From Halobacteriales archaeon QS_4_70_19 (GTDB lineage: Archaea > Halobacteriota > Halobacteria > Halobacteriales > Haloarculaceae): a stretch of DNA of 64,000 bases. Below the pieces are notes generated by a model that searched no databases, had not been told where the DNA came from, and saw nothing but the letters and a program-made list of their open reading frames with translations. Shown here piece by piece: positions 39,522-49,301 of the stretch. The position numbers were made by a program, and so were the translations under genes. The stretch spans positions 1 to 64,000 of the forward strand of contig PXRM01000036.1 in the NCBI GenBank assembly GCA_003020985.1. The letters run 5' to 3'. Each line of letters begins with the position of its first letter. Position 1 is the first letter of the stretch.

Positions 39522-40970
39522 CTAGTCCCAGTTCTCGGGCCAGACGCCCGCCGCGCGCATCCCCGGCTCCGCGCCGGCGTCCCGGAGTGTGACCGCGATC
39601 TCTGCCGGGTCCCGCCGGGGCAGTCCGCACCGGGTCAGCGCGCCGACGAGCAGCGCCGTCAGGACCGCGTGGCTCCGGAGGTCGCGCCGGTCGACCTTGT
39701 CCCGCGTGTCGGCGCGCGTGTGGGTGTAACCGCGGCCGCGCGACCCGCCGCCGGGCCCCTCGCCCCCCGAGGGTGGGCGGCTGTGGAGCTGGAGCGCGGG
39801 CACGCCCGCCCGGAGGAACGGCCAGTGGTCGCTGTAGGGATGTGGCGTCCGCCCGACGTGCAGCGGGGCGCCGACGTCGTCGGTCACGCTCCTGGCGAGA
39901 TTCCCGACGGGCTCCGAGCCGTGGGTGAACGCCCGGAGGTCCCGCGCCCGGCCGGCGCCGTCGACGTTGCAGACCGCGTGGACGCTGTCGAGACCAACCG
40001 CGGCGTCGAGCCGGTCGGCCAGCGCCTCGGCCCCGAGCAGCCCGGTCTCCTCGCAGCCGACGGCCGCGACGGTCACGCCGCGGCCGAGTCCGGGGTCGGC
40101 CGCGTCGGGGTCGGCGGCGAGGCCAGCGAGCAGTCGTGCCGCCGTGACCGCGACCGTCAGCCCGGCGCCGTTGTCGAGCGCGCCCTCCGCGACGTCGTGG
40201 GCGTCGAGGTGGGCGACGAGAACGACCCGTTCGTCGGTGTCGGGCCCGAGGTGGGTGACGACGTTCCGGCTCTCGCCCGGGGCCGTGGTCGCCTCGACGT
40301 CGAGCCGCGCGGTGGCGTCGGCGCTCCCGCCGGCGTAGTCGGCCAGCCAGGCGCCCGTCTCCCGCGAGACGCCGACGCCCGGAACCGACGCCGCGCCGCC
40401 CGCCCCGCGCTCCACGTCGCTGGGTTTCCCGCCGAACCGGAGCGACCCCGTCGGCGGGAGCTGTCCGGGGACGTGGTTAGTGAACACGAAGGCGGCGGCG
40501 CCCGCCTCGACGACGTGACCGTACTTCTCCATCCGGTGGACGAACCGTTCGGACTCGGGGCTGTCGGTGCGAGCGACGGCGACCGCGCCGTCGAGGTCGG
40601 CCCCGTCGATCTCCGCCCCGGTGCCGTAGCCCACGTCGACCAGCGGGGCCTCGACCGTCCCTCCGGGCGAGTACGGCAGCGCGACGGACTCGAAGGTGCG
40701 CTCGACGGTCCCGTCCGGGCGTTCGACCGCGACCGCGAGGTCGGTGTGTCCGCGCTCCCACCGCTCGATAGGGAACTCGTGGACGCTGGCATCGCCGGGG
40801 AGCGCCTCCCGCACGAGGTCGGCAGCCCGTCGCTCGCCCGGGGAGCCGCCGAGTCGGTCGGGGATCTCCGCGATGTGGGTGAGGAAGTGCCACGGGAACG
40901 GGTCGGCGAACGCCCGGCCCGCGAGGTCGCGGGTCCGTGGGTCCGGGTCGGCGGTATCGGTGTCGAACAT
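39522..40970 (-). CDS. M28 family zinc metallopeptidase
   Basis: 482 residues. The N-terminal PA-like insertion region (~60-215) precedes the M28 core: VVLVAHLDAHDVAEGALDNG (first His and Asp ligands), AAVGCEETGLLGAEALA (catalytic and ligand Glu), then HAVCNVDGAG (Asp ligand) and PYSDHWPFLRAGVP (last His). All zinc ligands are present. Likely a cytoplasmic aminopeptidase: no signal peptide. ATG 40970 (MFDTDTADP) chosen; an earlier ATG adds 9 residues. Confidence 0.83.
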   Translation of the reverse strand: MFDTDTADPDPRTRDLAGRAFADPFPWHFLTHIAEIPDRLGGSPGERRAADLVREALPGDASVHEFPIERWERGHTDLAVAVERPDGTVERTFESVALPYSPGGTVEAPLVDVGYGTGAEIDGADLDGAVAVARTDSPESERFVHRMEKYGHVVEAGAAAFVFTNHVPGQLPPTGSLRFGGKPSDVERGAGGAASVPGVGVSRETGAWLADYAGGSADATARLDVEATTAPGESRNVVTHLGPDTDERVVLVAHLDAHDVAEGALDNGAGLTVAVTAARLLAGLAADPDAADPGLGRGVTVAAVGCEETGLLGAEALADRLDAAVGLDSVHAVCNVDGAGRARDLRAFTHGSEPVGNLARSVTDDVGAPLHVGRTPHPYSDHWPFLRAGVPALQLHSRPPSGGEGPGGGSRGRGYTHTRADTRDKVDRRDLRSHAVLTALLVGALTRCGLPRRDPAEIAVTLRDAGAEPGMRAAGVWPENWD

Positions 40971-41089
40971 GCGCCGGCTGTGGGCGGCGCCGGGCAAAGG
41001 TCCCGGGTCCGTCGGGTGACCGTCTCGGGTCGAACGGGGGACGCCTGGCTCCGACGGAGAGAGTTGGACAGTAGTTCCTCGTTTCTCGC

Positions 41090-41134
41090 TTCTACGCCGT
41101 ATATTTGCACGTATATGCGACTATCGGCGTAGAA
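41090..41134. promoter_or_regulatory. 10-bp inverted repeat around an AT-rich core
   Basis: TTCTACGCCG (41090-41099) and CGGCGTAGAA (41125-41134) flank a TATATTTG...GTATATG core. It lies between the aceA stop and the M28 peptidase start (both minus strand). It could be an operator or the aceA terminator. Confidence 0.4.
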
Positions 41135-41172
41135 AGCAGATTCGGAGAAATATACCGCAGTTTACGACCGTA

Positions 41173-42240
41173 TCAGTCGTCGTCGTTCGAGGTCAGCGGG
41201 TCCGACTCCTCCTCGGTGAAGCCGGCGGACTCCTCCATCCGCTCCTTGGCCTCGGGGTCGAACTGCGCCTCGATGTCCTGGAACCGGGAGACGAACGAGA
41301 GTTCGTGGTGGCTCTCGGTCTCGTGGCCGAGGTAGCGACCCTCGAGGTCGAACTGCGCCTCCTCGTCGTTCTCGGCGATCGACTTCATGTCCTCGTAGAC
41401 CGCGTGCGCACCGCTGTGCAGGGCGTAGAGGGTGATGAAGATGTACTGGTAGCCGAGGTCACCCAGCTCCTGGAACGTGAGGGCGTCCTCCTCCTCGGAC
41501 CACGCGAAGGAGCTGGAGTAGTTGAAGGCCATCTTGAGGTCCGGGTGGGTCTCGTGGATGGTCTCGGCGTACTCGACGGCGTCCTCGCGGGACGGGTCCG
41601 GCATCTCGGGCCAGACCAGGTCGACGCCGGCGTCGGCGTACATCCGGCCGCGCTCGAGGTGCTCCTCCCAGTCACCGTTGGCGGAGCCGTAGGCGTCCGT
41701 CCGAGCGATGACGATGGTGTCCTCGTCCTGCTTCGCGTCGACGGCGGCCTCGAACCGGGCCTTCGCCTCGTCGCGCGGGACGATCTTCTTGCCGGCGATG
41801 TGGCCACAGCGCTTGGGCGTCGTCTGGTCCTCGATGTGGACTGCGGCGACGCCGGCCTTCTCGTACTCGCGCACGGCGCGGCGGACGTTGTGGATGCCAC
41901 CGTAGCCGGTGTCACAGTCGGCGACGACCGGCAGGTTGGTCGCCTCGACGATGCGCTTTGCGTTCTCGACCATCTCGGTCATCGTGACCATCTCGAGGTC
42001 CGGGAAGCCGAACTGGCCCAGGACCGTCGAGTAGCCCGACATGTACGCGGCGTCGAGCCCGGCCATCTCCGCCAGGCGCGCGTCGAGCGCGTGGTAGAGA
42101 CCGGGAGCGAACGTGAAGTCCTGCTCCTCGAACTTCTGGCGAAGCTCGCGGGCGGCGCTGTTGTCGACCTCTCGAACGATGGATTCCGTGTTCTGGACGC
42201 GGCTCGCGACCTCGTCCTTGCCGTCGTTGTCGTGTGCCAT
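41173..42240 (-). CDS. aceA: Isocitrate lyase (ICL/PEPM family)
   Basis: 355 residues. TIM barrel with [10 protein letters not shown] (Mg-binding), [20 protein letters not shown] (catalytic Cys145 in KRCGH) and [20 protein letters not shown]. It splits isocitrate into glyoxylate and succinate for acetate-type carbon growth. The short KRCGH-type enzyme is the form I recall as isocitrate lyase in Haloferax, though the same family includes methylisocitrate lyase, so that is the alternative. Malate synthase is not beside it. A TATA box lies at 42295-42301, giving a ~25-30 nt leader. Confidence 0.82.
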   Translation of the reverse strand: MAHDNDGKDEVASRVQNTESIVREVDNSAARELRQKFEEQDFTFAPGLYHALDARLAEMAGLDAAYMSGYSTVLGQFGFPDLEMVTMTEMVENAKRIVEATNLPVVADCDTGYGGIHNVRRAVREYEKAGVAAVHIEDQTTPKRCGHIAGKKIVPRDEAKARFEAAVDAKQDEDTIVIARTDAYGSANGDWEEHLERGRMYADAGVDLVWPEMPDPSREDAVEYAETIHETHPDLKMAFNYSSSFAWSEEEDALTFQELGDLGYQYIFITLYALHSGAHAVYEDMKSIAENDEEAQFDLEGRYLGHETESHHELSFVSRFQDIEAQFDPEAKERMEESAGFTEEESDPLTSNDDD

Positions 42241-42294
42241 TGGTTGTCTGAGCGGGCGAACTGCCCGTGCTCTGCCCCATCGTGGACCGAGGGC

Positions 42295-42304
42295 GGATAA
42301 AACC
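42295..42304 (-). promoter_or_regulatory. aceA promoter, TATA box
   Basis: On the minus strand GGTTTTATCC, 55-64 nt before the aceA ATG, is the best TATA match in the upstream region; transcription would start ~30 nt before the ATG. Confidence 0.4.
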
Positions 42305-42452
42305 CTTATGAATTATAATGGTAATATCGTCTAAGGAGTACCGCCGCGCTAGGTGCGACTAACGAATATAAGGGATTGGCATCCTCTAACGAACCGCGGA
42401 GGGCCGACGTGTATCCCCGCCGACAGGCGCCGACACGCCCGGATTCGACGTC

Positions 42453-43748
42453 TCAGACGAAGTCGTCGTACGTCGGCCGCTCGCGCTCGCCGGGGAACTC
42501 GTCGAACGGCGCGGTCGTCTCGTCGCCGCTCGCCATGTCCTTGACCGTCACGTTCCCCTCCTCCAGGTCGCGCTCGCCGACGACGACCACCGTCTCGGCG
42601 TTGACGGAGTCGGCGTACGAGAGCTGCGACCCGAAGCCCCGATCGTTGAGGTCCGTCTCGACGACGTGTCCGCGCTCGCGGAGGTCCCGCGCCACGCAAA
42701 GTGCCTCCGGCCGGGTGTCACCCACCGAGAGGACGTAGTAGTCCGTCGAGACGGCCTCGTCCGGGTAGACGCCCGCCCGCTGGCACAGCAGGTGGAGCGT
42801 GGCGTGGCCGGGCGCGACGCCGACGGCGGGGGTGGGCTGCCCGCCGAACGACTCGATGAGGTCGTCGTAGCGCCCCCCGCCGAACACCGACCGGGAGACC
42901 TCGCCGGTGGAGTCGAAGCACTCGAAGACGACGCCGGTGTAGTAGTCCAGCCCGCGTGCGGTCGACAGCGACACGTCGCAGAACTCGCGGACGCCGAAGT
43001 CATCGGCGGCGTCCAGCACCGCGCGCAGGTTGTCGACGGCCGCGTTCACGCTCTCGTTCCCGGCCTCGGCGACGGCCTCCAGGTCGTCGCCCGCGACGAG
43101 GTCGTCGAACGACTCGGCGTCGGCCCGCGAGAGGCCCGCCTCCGCGAGGAGTCCCAGGTACTCTCCGTAGTCGACCTTCGCGCGCTTGTCGACCGCGCGG
43201 ATGGCTTCGCGCGCGTCCACCTCGGGCTCGAACGACTCGATGAGGTTGCCGAGGATGTCGCGGTGGGAGACGCGGAACTCGAAGTCCTCGCCGGTCAGGC
43301 CGAGTTCCGTGAGCGCGTCGGCGGCGAAGGCGAGCACCTCGGCGTCGGCGACCGGCTCGTCCGTTCCGAAGACGTCGACGTTGGTCTGGTGGAACTCGCG
43401 GTAGCGCCCCTGCTGGACCGCCTCGTAGCGCCAGAACGGCCGCGTGGAGAACCACTTGATGGGCTTCGAGAGCTCCTGCCCTCGGTCGACGACCATCCGC
43501 GCGACCGTCGGCGTCAGCTCCGGCGCGAGCGTGACGTGGCGCCCGCCCCGGTCCTCGAAGGCGTACAGCTCGTCGACGATGTCGTCGCCGGACTTCTCCG
43601 TCCACATCTCGGCGGACTCGAGTCGGGGGGTGTCGATCTCTCGGAAGCCGTACCGGCGCGCCACGTCCTCGACGGTGTCGATGGTGGCCCGCCGGGCGGC
43701 CATCTCCGCGGGGAAGAAGTCGCGGAAGCCCTTCAGACGCTCGTACAT
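42453..43748 (-). CDS. hisS: Histidyl-tRNA synthetase
   Basis: 431 residues, class II aaRS: KGFRDFFPAEMAARRATID start, motif 2 FWRYEAVQQGRYREFHQTNV, the HisRS-specific RGLDYYTGVVFECF and GGGRYDDLIESFGG, and a C-terminal anticodon-binding domain (VVVVGERDLEEGNVTVKDM). Complete. TATA-like box at 43771-43780. Essential for charging tRNA-His. Confidence 0.93.
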   Translation of the reverse strand: MYERLKGFRDFFPAEMAARRATIDTVEDVARRYGFREIDTPRLESAEMWTEKSGDDIVDELYAFEDRGGRHVTLAPELTPTVARMVVDRGQELSKPIKWFSTRPFWRYEAVQQGRYREFHQTNVDVFGTDEPVADAEVLAFAADALTELGLTGEDFEFRVSHRDILGNLIESFEPEVDAREAIRAVDKRAKVDYGEYLGLLAEAGLSRADAESFDDLVAGDDLEAVAEAGNESVNAAVDNLRAVLDAADDFGVREFCDVSLSTARGLDYYTGVVFECFDSTGEVSRSVFGGGRYDDLIESFGGQPTPAVGVAPGHATLHLLCQRAGVYPDEAVSTDYYVLSVGDTRPEALCVARDLRERGHVVETDLNDRGFGSQLSYADSVNAETVVVVGERDLEEGNVTVKDMASGDETTAPFDEFPGERERPTYDDFV

Positions 43749-43770
43749 AGCGGCGGTTCGCCGGGCGCGG

Positions 43771-43780
43771 GTTGAAAGGT
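43771..43780 (-). promoter_or_regulatory. hisS promoter, TATA-like box
   Basis: ACCTTTCAAC on the minus strand, 23-32 nt before the hisS ATG: the spacing of a leaderless transcript. Confidence 0.4.
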
Positions 43781-43802
43781 TACGGTCGGCGCAGGACCCG
43801 AC

Positions 43803-44795
43803 TCAGTACGACCGCTCGGCGACCACCGTCCCCGAGTCGTCTCGGACGGTGACCGTGTCGCCGCCGTTGTTCCAGACGGCGCCCTCGCGGCCCCAGTGGA
43901 CGTCGGTCACGGTGTCGCTCCCGCTGCCGGTGTGGAGCGTCACGCGCTCGCCGGCCGCCAGCGTGAACTCGCCGAACGTGTACGTCTTGCCGGCCTCGTC
44001 GGTGACGGTCCAGCCCGACAGGTCGAGGTCGCCGTCGCCCGTGTTCTCCAGGACGACGTACTCGTCGTCGAGGTTCTCGTTGTCGTTCCCCTCGGCGTCG
44101 GCGTTGATCGTCGCGACCCGGAGCCGGCCGTCCGTGGATCCGCCGTCGGCAGTCACCGTGGCGGTCCCCGTCGGCGGATTCCCGGTGGCACACTCCCAGA
44201 GCCCCTCGCCCGACTCGCGGGCCGTCGACTCGGCGTCCTCGAACGGCTCGCGCGCGGTGAACCCCGACTCGTACACCCGGGCGTAGCCGCCCGTGACGAG
44301 GCCGTAGTTGAACTGCGAGCCGTCGTGGACCACGTAGGCGAGCAGCCGGTCGTAGTAGCCCCGGCGCCCCTCGTTCGCGTCGAAGTGGAGCGTGACCTGC
44401 TCGCCCGTCAGCCGGTCCTTCGCGTGGGTGCTGGCGCGCTCGCCCCAGCGCCGGAGACACGACCGTCCGGCCTCCGTCTCCGGGACGCCCTCGAACTCGT
44501 CCGGCGTGTTCTCGCTGTGGACCTCCGGCGTGTCGACCCCGAGCAGCCGGACGGTGTCGGCGGTGCCGTTCTCGTACTCGACCGTCAGCGTGTCACCGTC
44601 GACGACGCGGGTCACGGTCACCGCGACACGACCGGCCGTCTCGGCTCCCTGGAGGTCGGCGTCCCCGGCGCCACCGTCGGCCGCACCGTCCGTGCCGTCG
44701 CCCGCCCCGTCACCGGGGCCCGCGGGCGCGGCACTGCAACCGGCGGTCACCAGGAGCGTCACGAGCAGCACCAGCAGGAGCCGGGACCGGTCCAT
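43803..44795 (-). CDS. Secreted thermonuclease-like lipoprotein with lamin-tail domain
   Basis: 330 residues. Signal peptide and lipobox VTAGC, acidic linker (~25-55), a staphylococcal-nuclease domain (VTRVVDGDTLTVEY, VRLLGVDTPEVH, GRRGYYDRLLAYV, with the catalytic Arg/Glu positions) and a C-terminal lamin-tail domain (DDEYVVLENTGDGDLDLSGW). The protein should sit outside the cell and cut nucleic acids with Ca2+, probably for nutrient DNA use; the LTD fold may aid binding. ATG 44795 starts the signal peptide. Confidence 0.82.
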   Translation of the reverse strand: MDRSRLLLVLLVTLLVTAGCSAAPAGPGDGAGDGTDGAADGGAGDADLQGAETAGRVAVTVTRVVDGDTLTVEYENGTADTVRLLGVDTPEVHSENTPDEFEGVPETEAGRSCLRRWGERASTHAKDRLTGEQVTLHFDANEGRRGYYDRLLAYVVHDGSQFNYGLVTGGYARVYESGFTAREPFEDAESTARESGEGLWECATGNPPTGTATVTADGGSTDGRLRVATINADAEGNDNENLDDEYVVLENTGDGDLDLSGWTVTDEAGKTYTFGEFTLAAGERVTLHTGSGSDTVTDVHWGREGAVWNNGGDTVTVRDDSGTVVAERSY

Positions 44796-44926
44796 ACCGG
44801 CGGCTGGCGCGCCCGGGGCAAAGCCGTGATGGGTGCGCACACGACCGGGGGGCCGCCGGACGCGACCGCCGGACGGGACGACCGCCACCCGGAGGATTAT
44901 GTGCGTGGTACACGTACACACGGTCG

Positions 44927-45307
44927 ATGAGCGACGAGACAGAAGTGCGGGACGTCCTGCTGGAGCACTCCGACCAGCAGCCCGTCCGCAACGTCTTCCA
45001 GGCGATCACCGACGACGCCGAAGCCGACCTCGCGGACCACGTCGAGGCGATGCGCGCGACCGACGGCGACATCGCGCTTGTCGCCCGGGACGGCGCTGCG
45101 GACATCTACGCACGGTGGTCGGGGAGCCGCTTCGAACTGCTCACCGTCTGGCCCCCGTGGACCGTGACGGGCTACGACACGACCGACCGCTCCGGGCTGG
45201 AGGACCAGCTGACGGGGCTCGCCGGCCTCCGGCCCATGCCCCACGACGACACCCCCTTCGCCTCCCCGGAGACACTGACGAGCCTGCGCGGGCTGGTCTG
45301 GCCCTGA
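44927..45307 (+). CDS. Hypothetical haloarchaeal protein
   Basis: 126 residues, acidic, no TM. Helical first half (VRDVLLEHSDQQPVRNVFQA) and a beta hairpin around ADIYARWSGSRFELLTVWPP. It is divergent from the nuclease gene by 131 bp. No known family recognised; the high acidity and normal codon use argue it is a real gene. Confidence 0.55.
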   Translation: MSDETEVRDVLLEHSDQQPVRNVFQAITDDAEADLADHVEAMRATDGDIALVARDGAADIYARWSGSRFELLTVWPPWTVTGYDTTDRSGLEDQLTGLAGLRPMPHDDTPFASPETLTSLRGLVWP

Positions 45308-45439
45308 GGCGCGGCCCGGGCGGCTACTCCTCCCGCTCGAAACCGGGTCGACGCGCTCCTGCTGTACGGCCAGCCCTGGCGAACGGACCACCGGCTGTCC
45401 CCTCGAAGCCGGGAGGAAGCACCGGGGCCGCGGACGGCA

Positions 45440-45934
45440 GGTAGCTGGCGGCGGGGACCGCCGCCCCCTGGGGGCGGTAGCGGCGATCATCGTCCCGACG
45501 ATCGCCTGCCAGGCCGTGAATACGAGTAGTCCGAGCATCCAGGCGAGGGGGCCGGTGAGCACGCGCCATCACGGTACACGTGCGGCAGTCACGTCCCGAT
45601 GGCGACGTGCCAGCCGCCCGAACGGCGGGAAGGCACACAGCACTGCGAGCGACGGGCTCCCGGCCGCGACGTCGACCAGTCTGAGGAAACAGAGGCCTGC
45701 AACACTGAATGGGCGGCGACTCCGGATTCCGCCGTGATCGCTGGGCGGCGATGCCCCCGCCCCTTCGCCGAGAAGCACGTCCTGCTCCGAAGCCACGGAC
45801 CCGGCCCCGAGGGCGAACAGCGCGCCACGGAGCACGAGCAGTAGCAGTCGGCGGAAGGTGATGGTCGTCCGGACCGCGGGAACGAGCAGGGCGTCCGCGG
45901 CGTCCCTGACGCGGGTCGGCACGGGGCCTGTCAC
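45440..45934 (-). pseudogene. Decayed membrane protein
   Basis: Hydrophobic, membrane-like stretches are scattered over three frames of the minus strand: FRRLLLLVLRGALFALGAG near 45840, FLRLVDVAAGSPSLAVLCAF near 45670 and MLGLLVFTAWQAIVGTMIAA near 45510. Joined, they would make a four-to-five-TM protein. Stops and frame changes between them suggest a pseudogene. The original family cannot be identified. Confidence 0.35.
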
Positions 45935-46028
45935 CGTCCGGTATCAAGATTCCGTCGGCCTGTCTCGGTCGAAGACGTGACTCCGCCGGGGAGAGTCCCC
46001 CGGTAACGGGCCACACACGTTCGGGAAG

Positions 46029-46040
46029 CCTTTTGCTTGG
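46029..46040 (+). promoter_or_regulatory. GTPase gene promoter, TATA-like box
   Basis: CCTTTTGCTTGG ends 22 nt before the ATG at 46062, consistent with a leaderless mRNA. Confidence 0.4.
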
Positions 46041-46061
46041 GCGGCTGTTACGCGTTCCCAT

Positions 46062-47708
46062 ATGCCAGCCGACCGGGCCGTCCTCGATCGCGCCATCGAG
46101 CGCGGTGAGGAGGAGGGCGGCAGCGTCGAGTTCAAAGAACGGCTCACCCGGACCGTCCACCTGTCGGACGGCCGGCTCGAATCCCTCGCGGCGCAACTGC
46201 GCCACCGTGTCCTCTCGGGCGACGGCGAGGCGACGTACGTCGTCGGCGTCACGGACGACGGCGGCATCGCGGGCATCAGTCCCGACGCCTTCTCCGAGTC
46301 GATGGACGTGCTCAGCCTGCTCGCCGAGGAGGCCGGCGCCCACATCGACGACGTGACCACGTGGGGCGTCGGCCCGGACGGCGCCGACCGGGACGGCGAG
46401 GGCGAGCACGGCATCGTCGGCGTCGCCACCGTCCGCGAGGGCGCCGTCCTCGACACCGACGACGAGCACATCGTCGTCGGGACGGCCGGGCACGTCGACC
46501 ACGGGAAGTCCACGCTCGTCGGCTCCCTAGTGACGGGCGACCCGGACGACGGCGAGGGCGGGACGCGGTCGTTCCTCGACGTTCAACCACACGAGATGGA
46601 GCGGGGTCTCTCGGCGGACCTCTCGTACGGCGTCTACGGCTTCGACGACGACGCGGGCCCCGTCCGGATGGACAACCCCCACCGCAAGGCCGACCGCGCC
46701 GGGGTCGTCGAGCGGGCCGATCGGCTCGTCAGCTTCGTCGACACGGTGGGACACGAGCCGTGGCTCCGCACCACCATCCGCGGGCTCGTCGGCCAGAAGC
46801 TCGACTACGGGCTGCTCGTCGTCGCCGCGGACGACGGCCCCACGAAGACTACCCGCGAGCACCTGGGCATCCTGCTCGCCACGGAGCTCCCGACCATCGT
46901 CGCCATCACGAAGGCCGACATGGTCGACGACGAGCGCCTCGCCGAGGTCGAACGCGAGGTCGAGCGACTGCTCCGGGGGGCCGACCGGGCGCCCCTCTCG
47001 GTGGCCCGCCACGGCGTCGAGGCGGCCATCGACGAGATCTCCGAGCAGGTCGTCCCCATCGTGACCACCAGCGCGGTGACGATGGAGGGGCTGCAGGTGC
47101 TGGACGAGCTGTTCCACCGGCTCCCGAAGACCGAGAGCGGTGCCGTCGCCGAGCGGTTCACGATGTACGTCGACCGGAGCTACAACGTGAAAGGCGTCGG
47201 CGCGGTCGCCTCGGGCACCATCCGCTCGGGGACGGTGGCTGCGGGCGACGAGCTCCTGCTGGGCCCCATGCAGGACGGCTCCTTCCGGGGGGTCGAGGTC
47301 CGCTCCATCGAGATGCACTACCACCGCGTCGACGAGGCCACGGCCGGGCGCATCGTCGGCATCGCGCTCAAGAACGTCCGCGAGGCCGACATCGAGCGCG
47401 GCATGGTGCTGCTCCCCCGGAGCGCGGACCCCGAACCCGTCCGGGAGTTCGAGGCCGAGGTGATGGTCCTCAACCACCCGACCCGCATCGACGAGGGGTA
47501 CGAACCCGTCGTCCACCTGGAGACGGTCAGCGAGGCGGCCGCCATCTATCCCGAGGACGGCCAGCTCCTGCCCGGCGACACGGGTCGCGCCCGCCTCCGG
47601 TTCAAGTTCCGTCCCTACCTCGTCGAGGAAGGTCAGCGATTCGTCTTCCGCGAGGGCCAGTCGAAGGGCGTCGGGACCGTGACCGACGTCCATCCCGGAG
47701 CGGAGTAG
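46062..47708 (+). CDS. GTPBP1-like translational GTPase
   Basis: 548 residues. An N-terminal ~135-residue domain precedes an EF-Tu-like G domain: VVGTAGHVDHGKSTLVGSL (P-loop), DTVGHEPWL (G3) and AITKADMVDD (G4), then domains II and III (VKGVGAVASGTIRSGTVAAG, ARLRFKFRPYLVEEGQRFVF). The order matches GTPBP1-type proteins, which in eukaryotes link to mRNA decay and ribosome rescue. The archaeal role is not established. Complete; a leaderless promoter is visible. Confidence 0.85.
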   Translation: MPADRAVLDRAIERGEEEGGSVEFKERLTRTVHLSDGRLESLAAQLRHRVLSGDGEATYVVGVTDDGGIAGISPDAFSESMDVLSLLAEEAGAHIDDVTTWGVGPDGADRDGEGEHGIVGVATVREGAVLDTDDEHIVVGTAGHVDHGKSTLVGSLVTGDPDDGEGGTRSFLDVQPHEMERGLSADLSYGVYGFDDDAGPVRMDNPHRKADRAGVVERADRLVSFVDTVGHEPWLRTTIRGLVGQKLDYGLLVVAADDGPTKTTREHLGILLATELPTIVAITKADMVDDERLAEVEREVERLLRGADRAPLSVARHGVEAAIDEISEQVVPIVTTSAVTMEGLQVLDELFHRLPKTESGAVAERFTMYVDRSYNVKGVGAVASGTIRSGTVAAGDELLLGPMQDGSFRGVEVRSIEMHYHRVDEATAGRIVGIALKNVREADIERGMVLLPRSADPEPVREFEAEVMVLNHPTRIDEGYEPVVHLETVSEAAAIYPEDGQLLPGDTGRARLRFKFRPYLVEEGQRFVFREGQSKGVGTVTDVHPGAE

Positions 47709-47987
47709 CAACCGCCGGGCGCGGAGGACCCCCTGACGCGACTGCTCGCCACCCGCCCGCCGATGGAGGACCGTATCCAGCGGCTCGTCGACCGGAACGA
47801 GCGCGACGGACAGGTCTCCGTTGAGGCCCGGGCGCGCGGGGGCGGGCGCCCGAATTGAGGTGAGGTGAGGGTGTCGGGCGTGGATACTTGACCAGCAATC
47901 AGCGAAGCAAGCCAGTCGAGATTCCAGTACGAATTCTGTCTCGAGAATTACGATGTAATACACCGGATTGAAACGTTATCCCTCCGG

Positions 47988-49301
47988 TTACCGCTCCGGA
48001 TGGGTCGGCGCGTCGAACCCGCCGCGGACCAGCGGCTTCGCGATGTGGCGCCGGGCACAGGGCGGGACCTCGTACCAGCCCGGTTCCAGGGTCCGGGGAA
48101 CCTCGCGCTCGACCTTCCCCGGCGCGGTCGTGCCACAGTCCCGACAGCGATAGCCCTGCCCGCGGCCGGCAGAGGACATCGAGCGGCCACACGCCGGGCA
48201 GTCCGGTGTGACGCGCTCGGTCCGGGCTAGGTCGCGGACGGCGAACTTCTCCAGTTTCAGCGTCCCCTCGCCCACCTCGCCACAGACCGTGACGCGGTCG
48301 CCGACCCGGAGGTCGCGCACGCGGTCACGGAAGCGTTTGGTCGGCTCGAACGCCGCGCAGGCGAGCGTCGCCGGGTCGTCGGTGTCTCCGTCGTGTCCAC
48401 GCAGGTCGAAGAACACGTGCCCGCCGCGGCGCGTCTCCGGGGTCGAGGTGACGACGCCGTCCAGCCGGTAGGCCCGGCCGTCGCGGGCCGTCGGGAGCGT
48501 CCCGTCGTGAAGGTGGGCGTCGGTCCCCTGGTTAGTGACGAACGTCCGCGCGCGCTCGGCCGGTTCGGCGTCGATGGCCGCGGCCACGCGCCGACAGGCC
48601 GCGGGGTCGTCACCCCGGATGCCGTACAGCACCGGCCCCGGCGTGTGGGGGACGCAGACCGCCTCGCCCTCGCCACGGTCGACGGTGTCCCACACCGTCG
48701 GGGAGGCCCGGTCGGCGGCGAAGACGCTCTCGACGTCGACGTCGCGCCCGGTCCCGCAGCGCTCGCGCGGCCGGTAGACGAGCCGCTCGTACGTGGGTGT
48801 CAGTCCGGTCGCGTGCCAGGCGCGCCACGCCCCGACGGCCGCGAGCGCCCCCACGAGTCCACGGCCGTCGCCCCAGGTCCCGCGACGGGCCTCGACCGTC
48901 CCGGTCGCGTCGAGGTCGGCGAGGAGGCCGCGGGCCCGCTCGCGGGCGAGTACCTCCCGGACGGCCCGCCCGGCGAACGTCGCGACCTGCTCCGGGACGG
49001 CGTCGGGAGCGGCGTCGAGGGCGACCACGCCCGGGTTCGTCCGCGGGTCCCCGACGACGGCCCGGTCGTCAACGAGGGCACGGGCGGCGGCGAACGCCGC
49101 GTCGACCGGCGCGTCCGTGTGGACCGCGAGCGCGGCGTTTCCGCGGGTCTTGTACTCGACGGCCGGGTTGAGCCGGACCAGACAGACGCGGTGGACCGCG
49201 TCGCCGCGGTCGCGCAGTCGCTCCGCGAGGAGCGCGGCCGCGTAGGTCGTGCACATCCCCGCCTCGCGCGAGTCCGTGTCGTCGATGCCGACGACGGTCA
49301 C
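47988..49301 (-). CDS. tiaS: tRNA-Ile2 2-agmatinylcytidine synthetase TiaS
   Basis: 437 residues from a GTG at 49301. TiaS signature VTVVGIDDTDSREAGMCTTY, VRLNPAVEYKTRGNAALAVH, then an OB-fold and zinc-ribbon C-terminus (CPACGRSMSSAGRGQGYRC with RDC). It attaches agmatine to C34 of tRNA-Ile(CAU) so it reads AUA. An in-frame ATG 14 codons upstream (49343) is the alternative start, but the family begins at the GIDDTDS strand. Complete. Confidence 0.9.
   Translation of the reverse strand: MTVVGIDDTDSREAGMCTTYAAALLAERLRDRGDAVHRVCLVRLNPAVEYKTRGNAALAVHTDAPVDAAFAAARALVDDRAVVGDPRTNPGVVALDAAPDAVPEQVATFAGRAVREVLARERARGLLADLDATGTVEARRGTWGDGRGLVGALAAVGAWRAWHATGLTPTYERLVYRPRERCGTGRDVDVESVFAADRASPTVWDTVDRGEGEAVCVPHTPGPVLYGIRGDDPAACRRVAAAIDAEPAERARTFVTNQGTDAHLHDGTLPTARDGRAYRLDGVVTSTPETRRGGHVFFDLRGHDGDTDDPATLACAAFEPTKRFRDRVRDLRVGDRVTVCGEVGEGTLKLEKFAVRDLARTERVTPDCPACGRSMSSAGRGQGYRCRDCGTTAPGKVEREVPRTLEPGWYEVPPCARRHIAKPLVRGGFDAPTHPER

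Larger units (their letters stand above)
45308..46061. other. Intergenic stretch with decayed membrane-protein sequence
   Basis: 754 bp before the GTPase gene. It contains the relic described at 45440-45934 and the promoter of the GTPase at its right end. No intact gene is visible. Confidence 0.45.

Noticed and set aside
47763-47858. A 31-codon ORF beginning MEDRIQRLVDRNERDG after the GTPase gene
   Set aside because: Too short, ends in a Gly/Arg-rich tract, and no homologous feature; probably intergenic.
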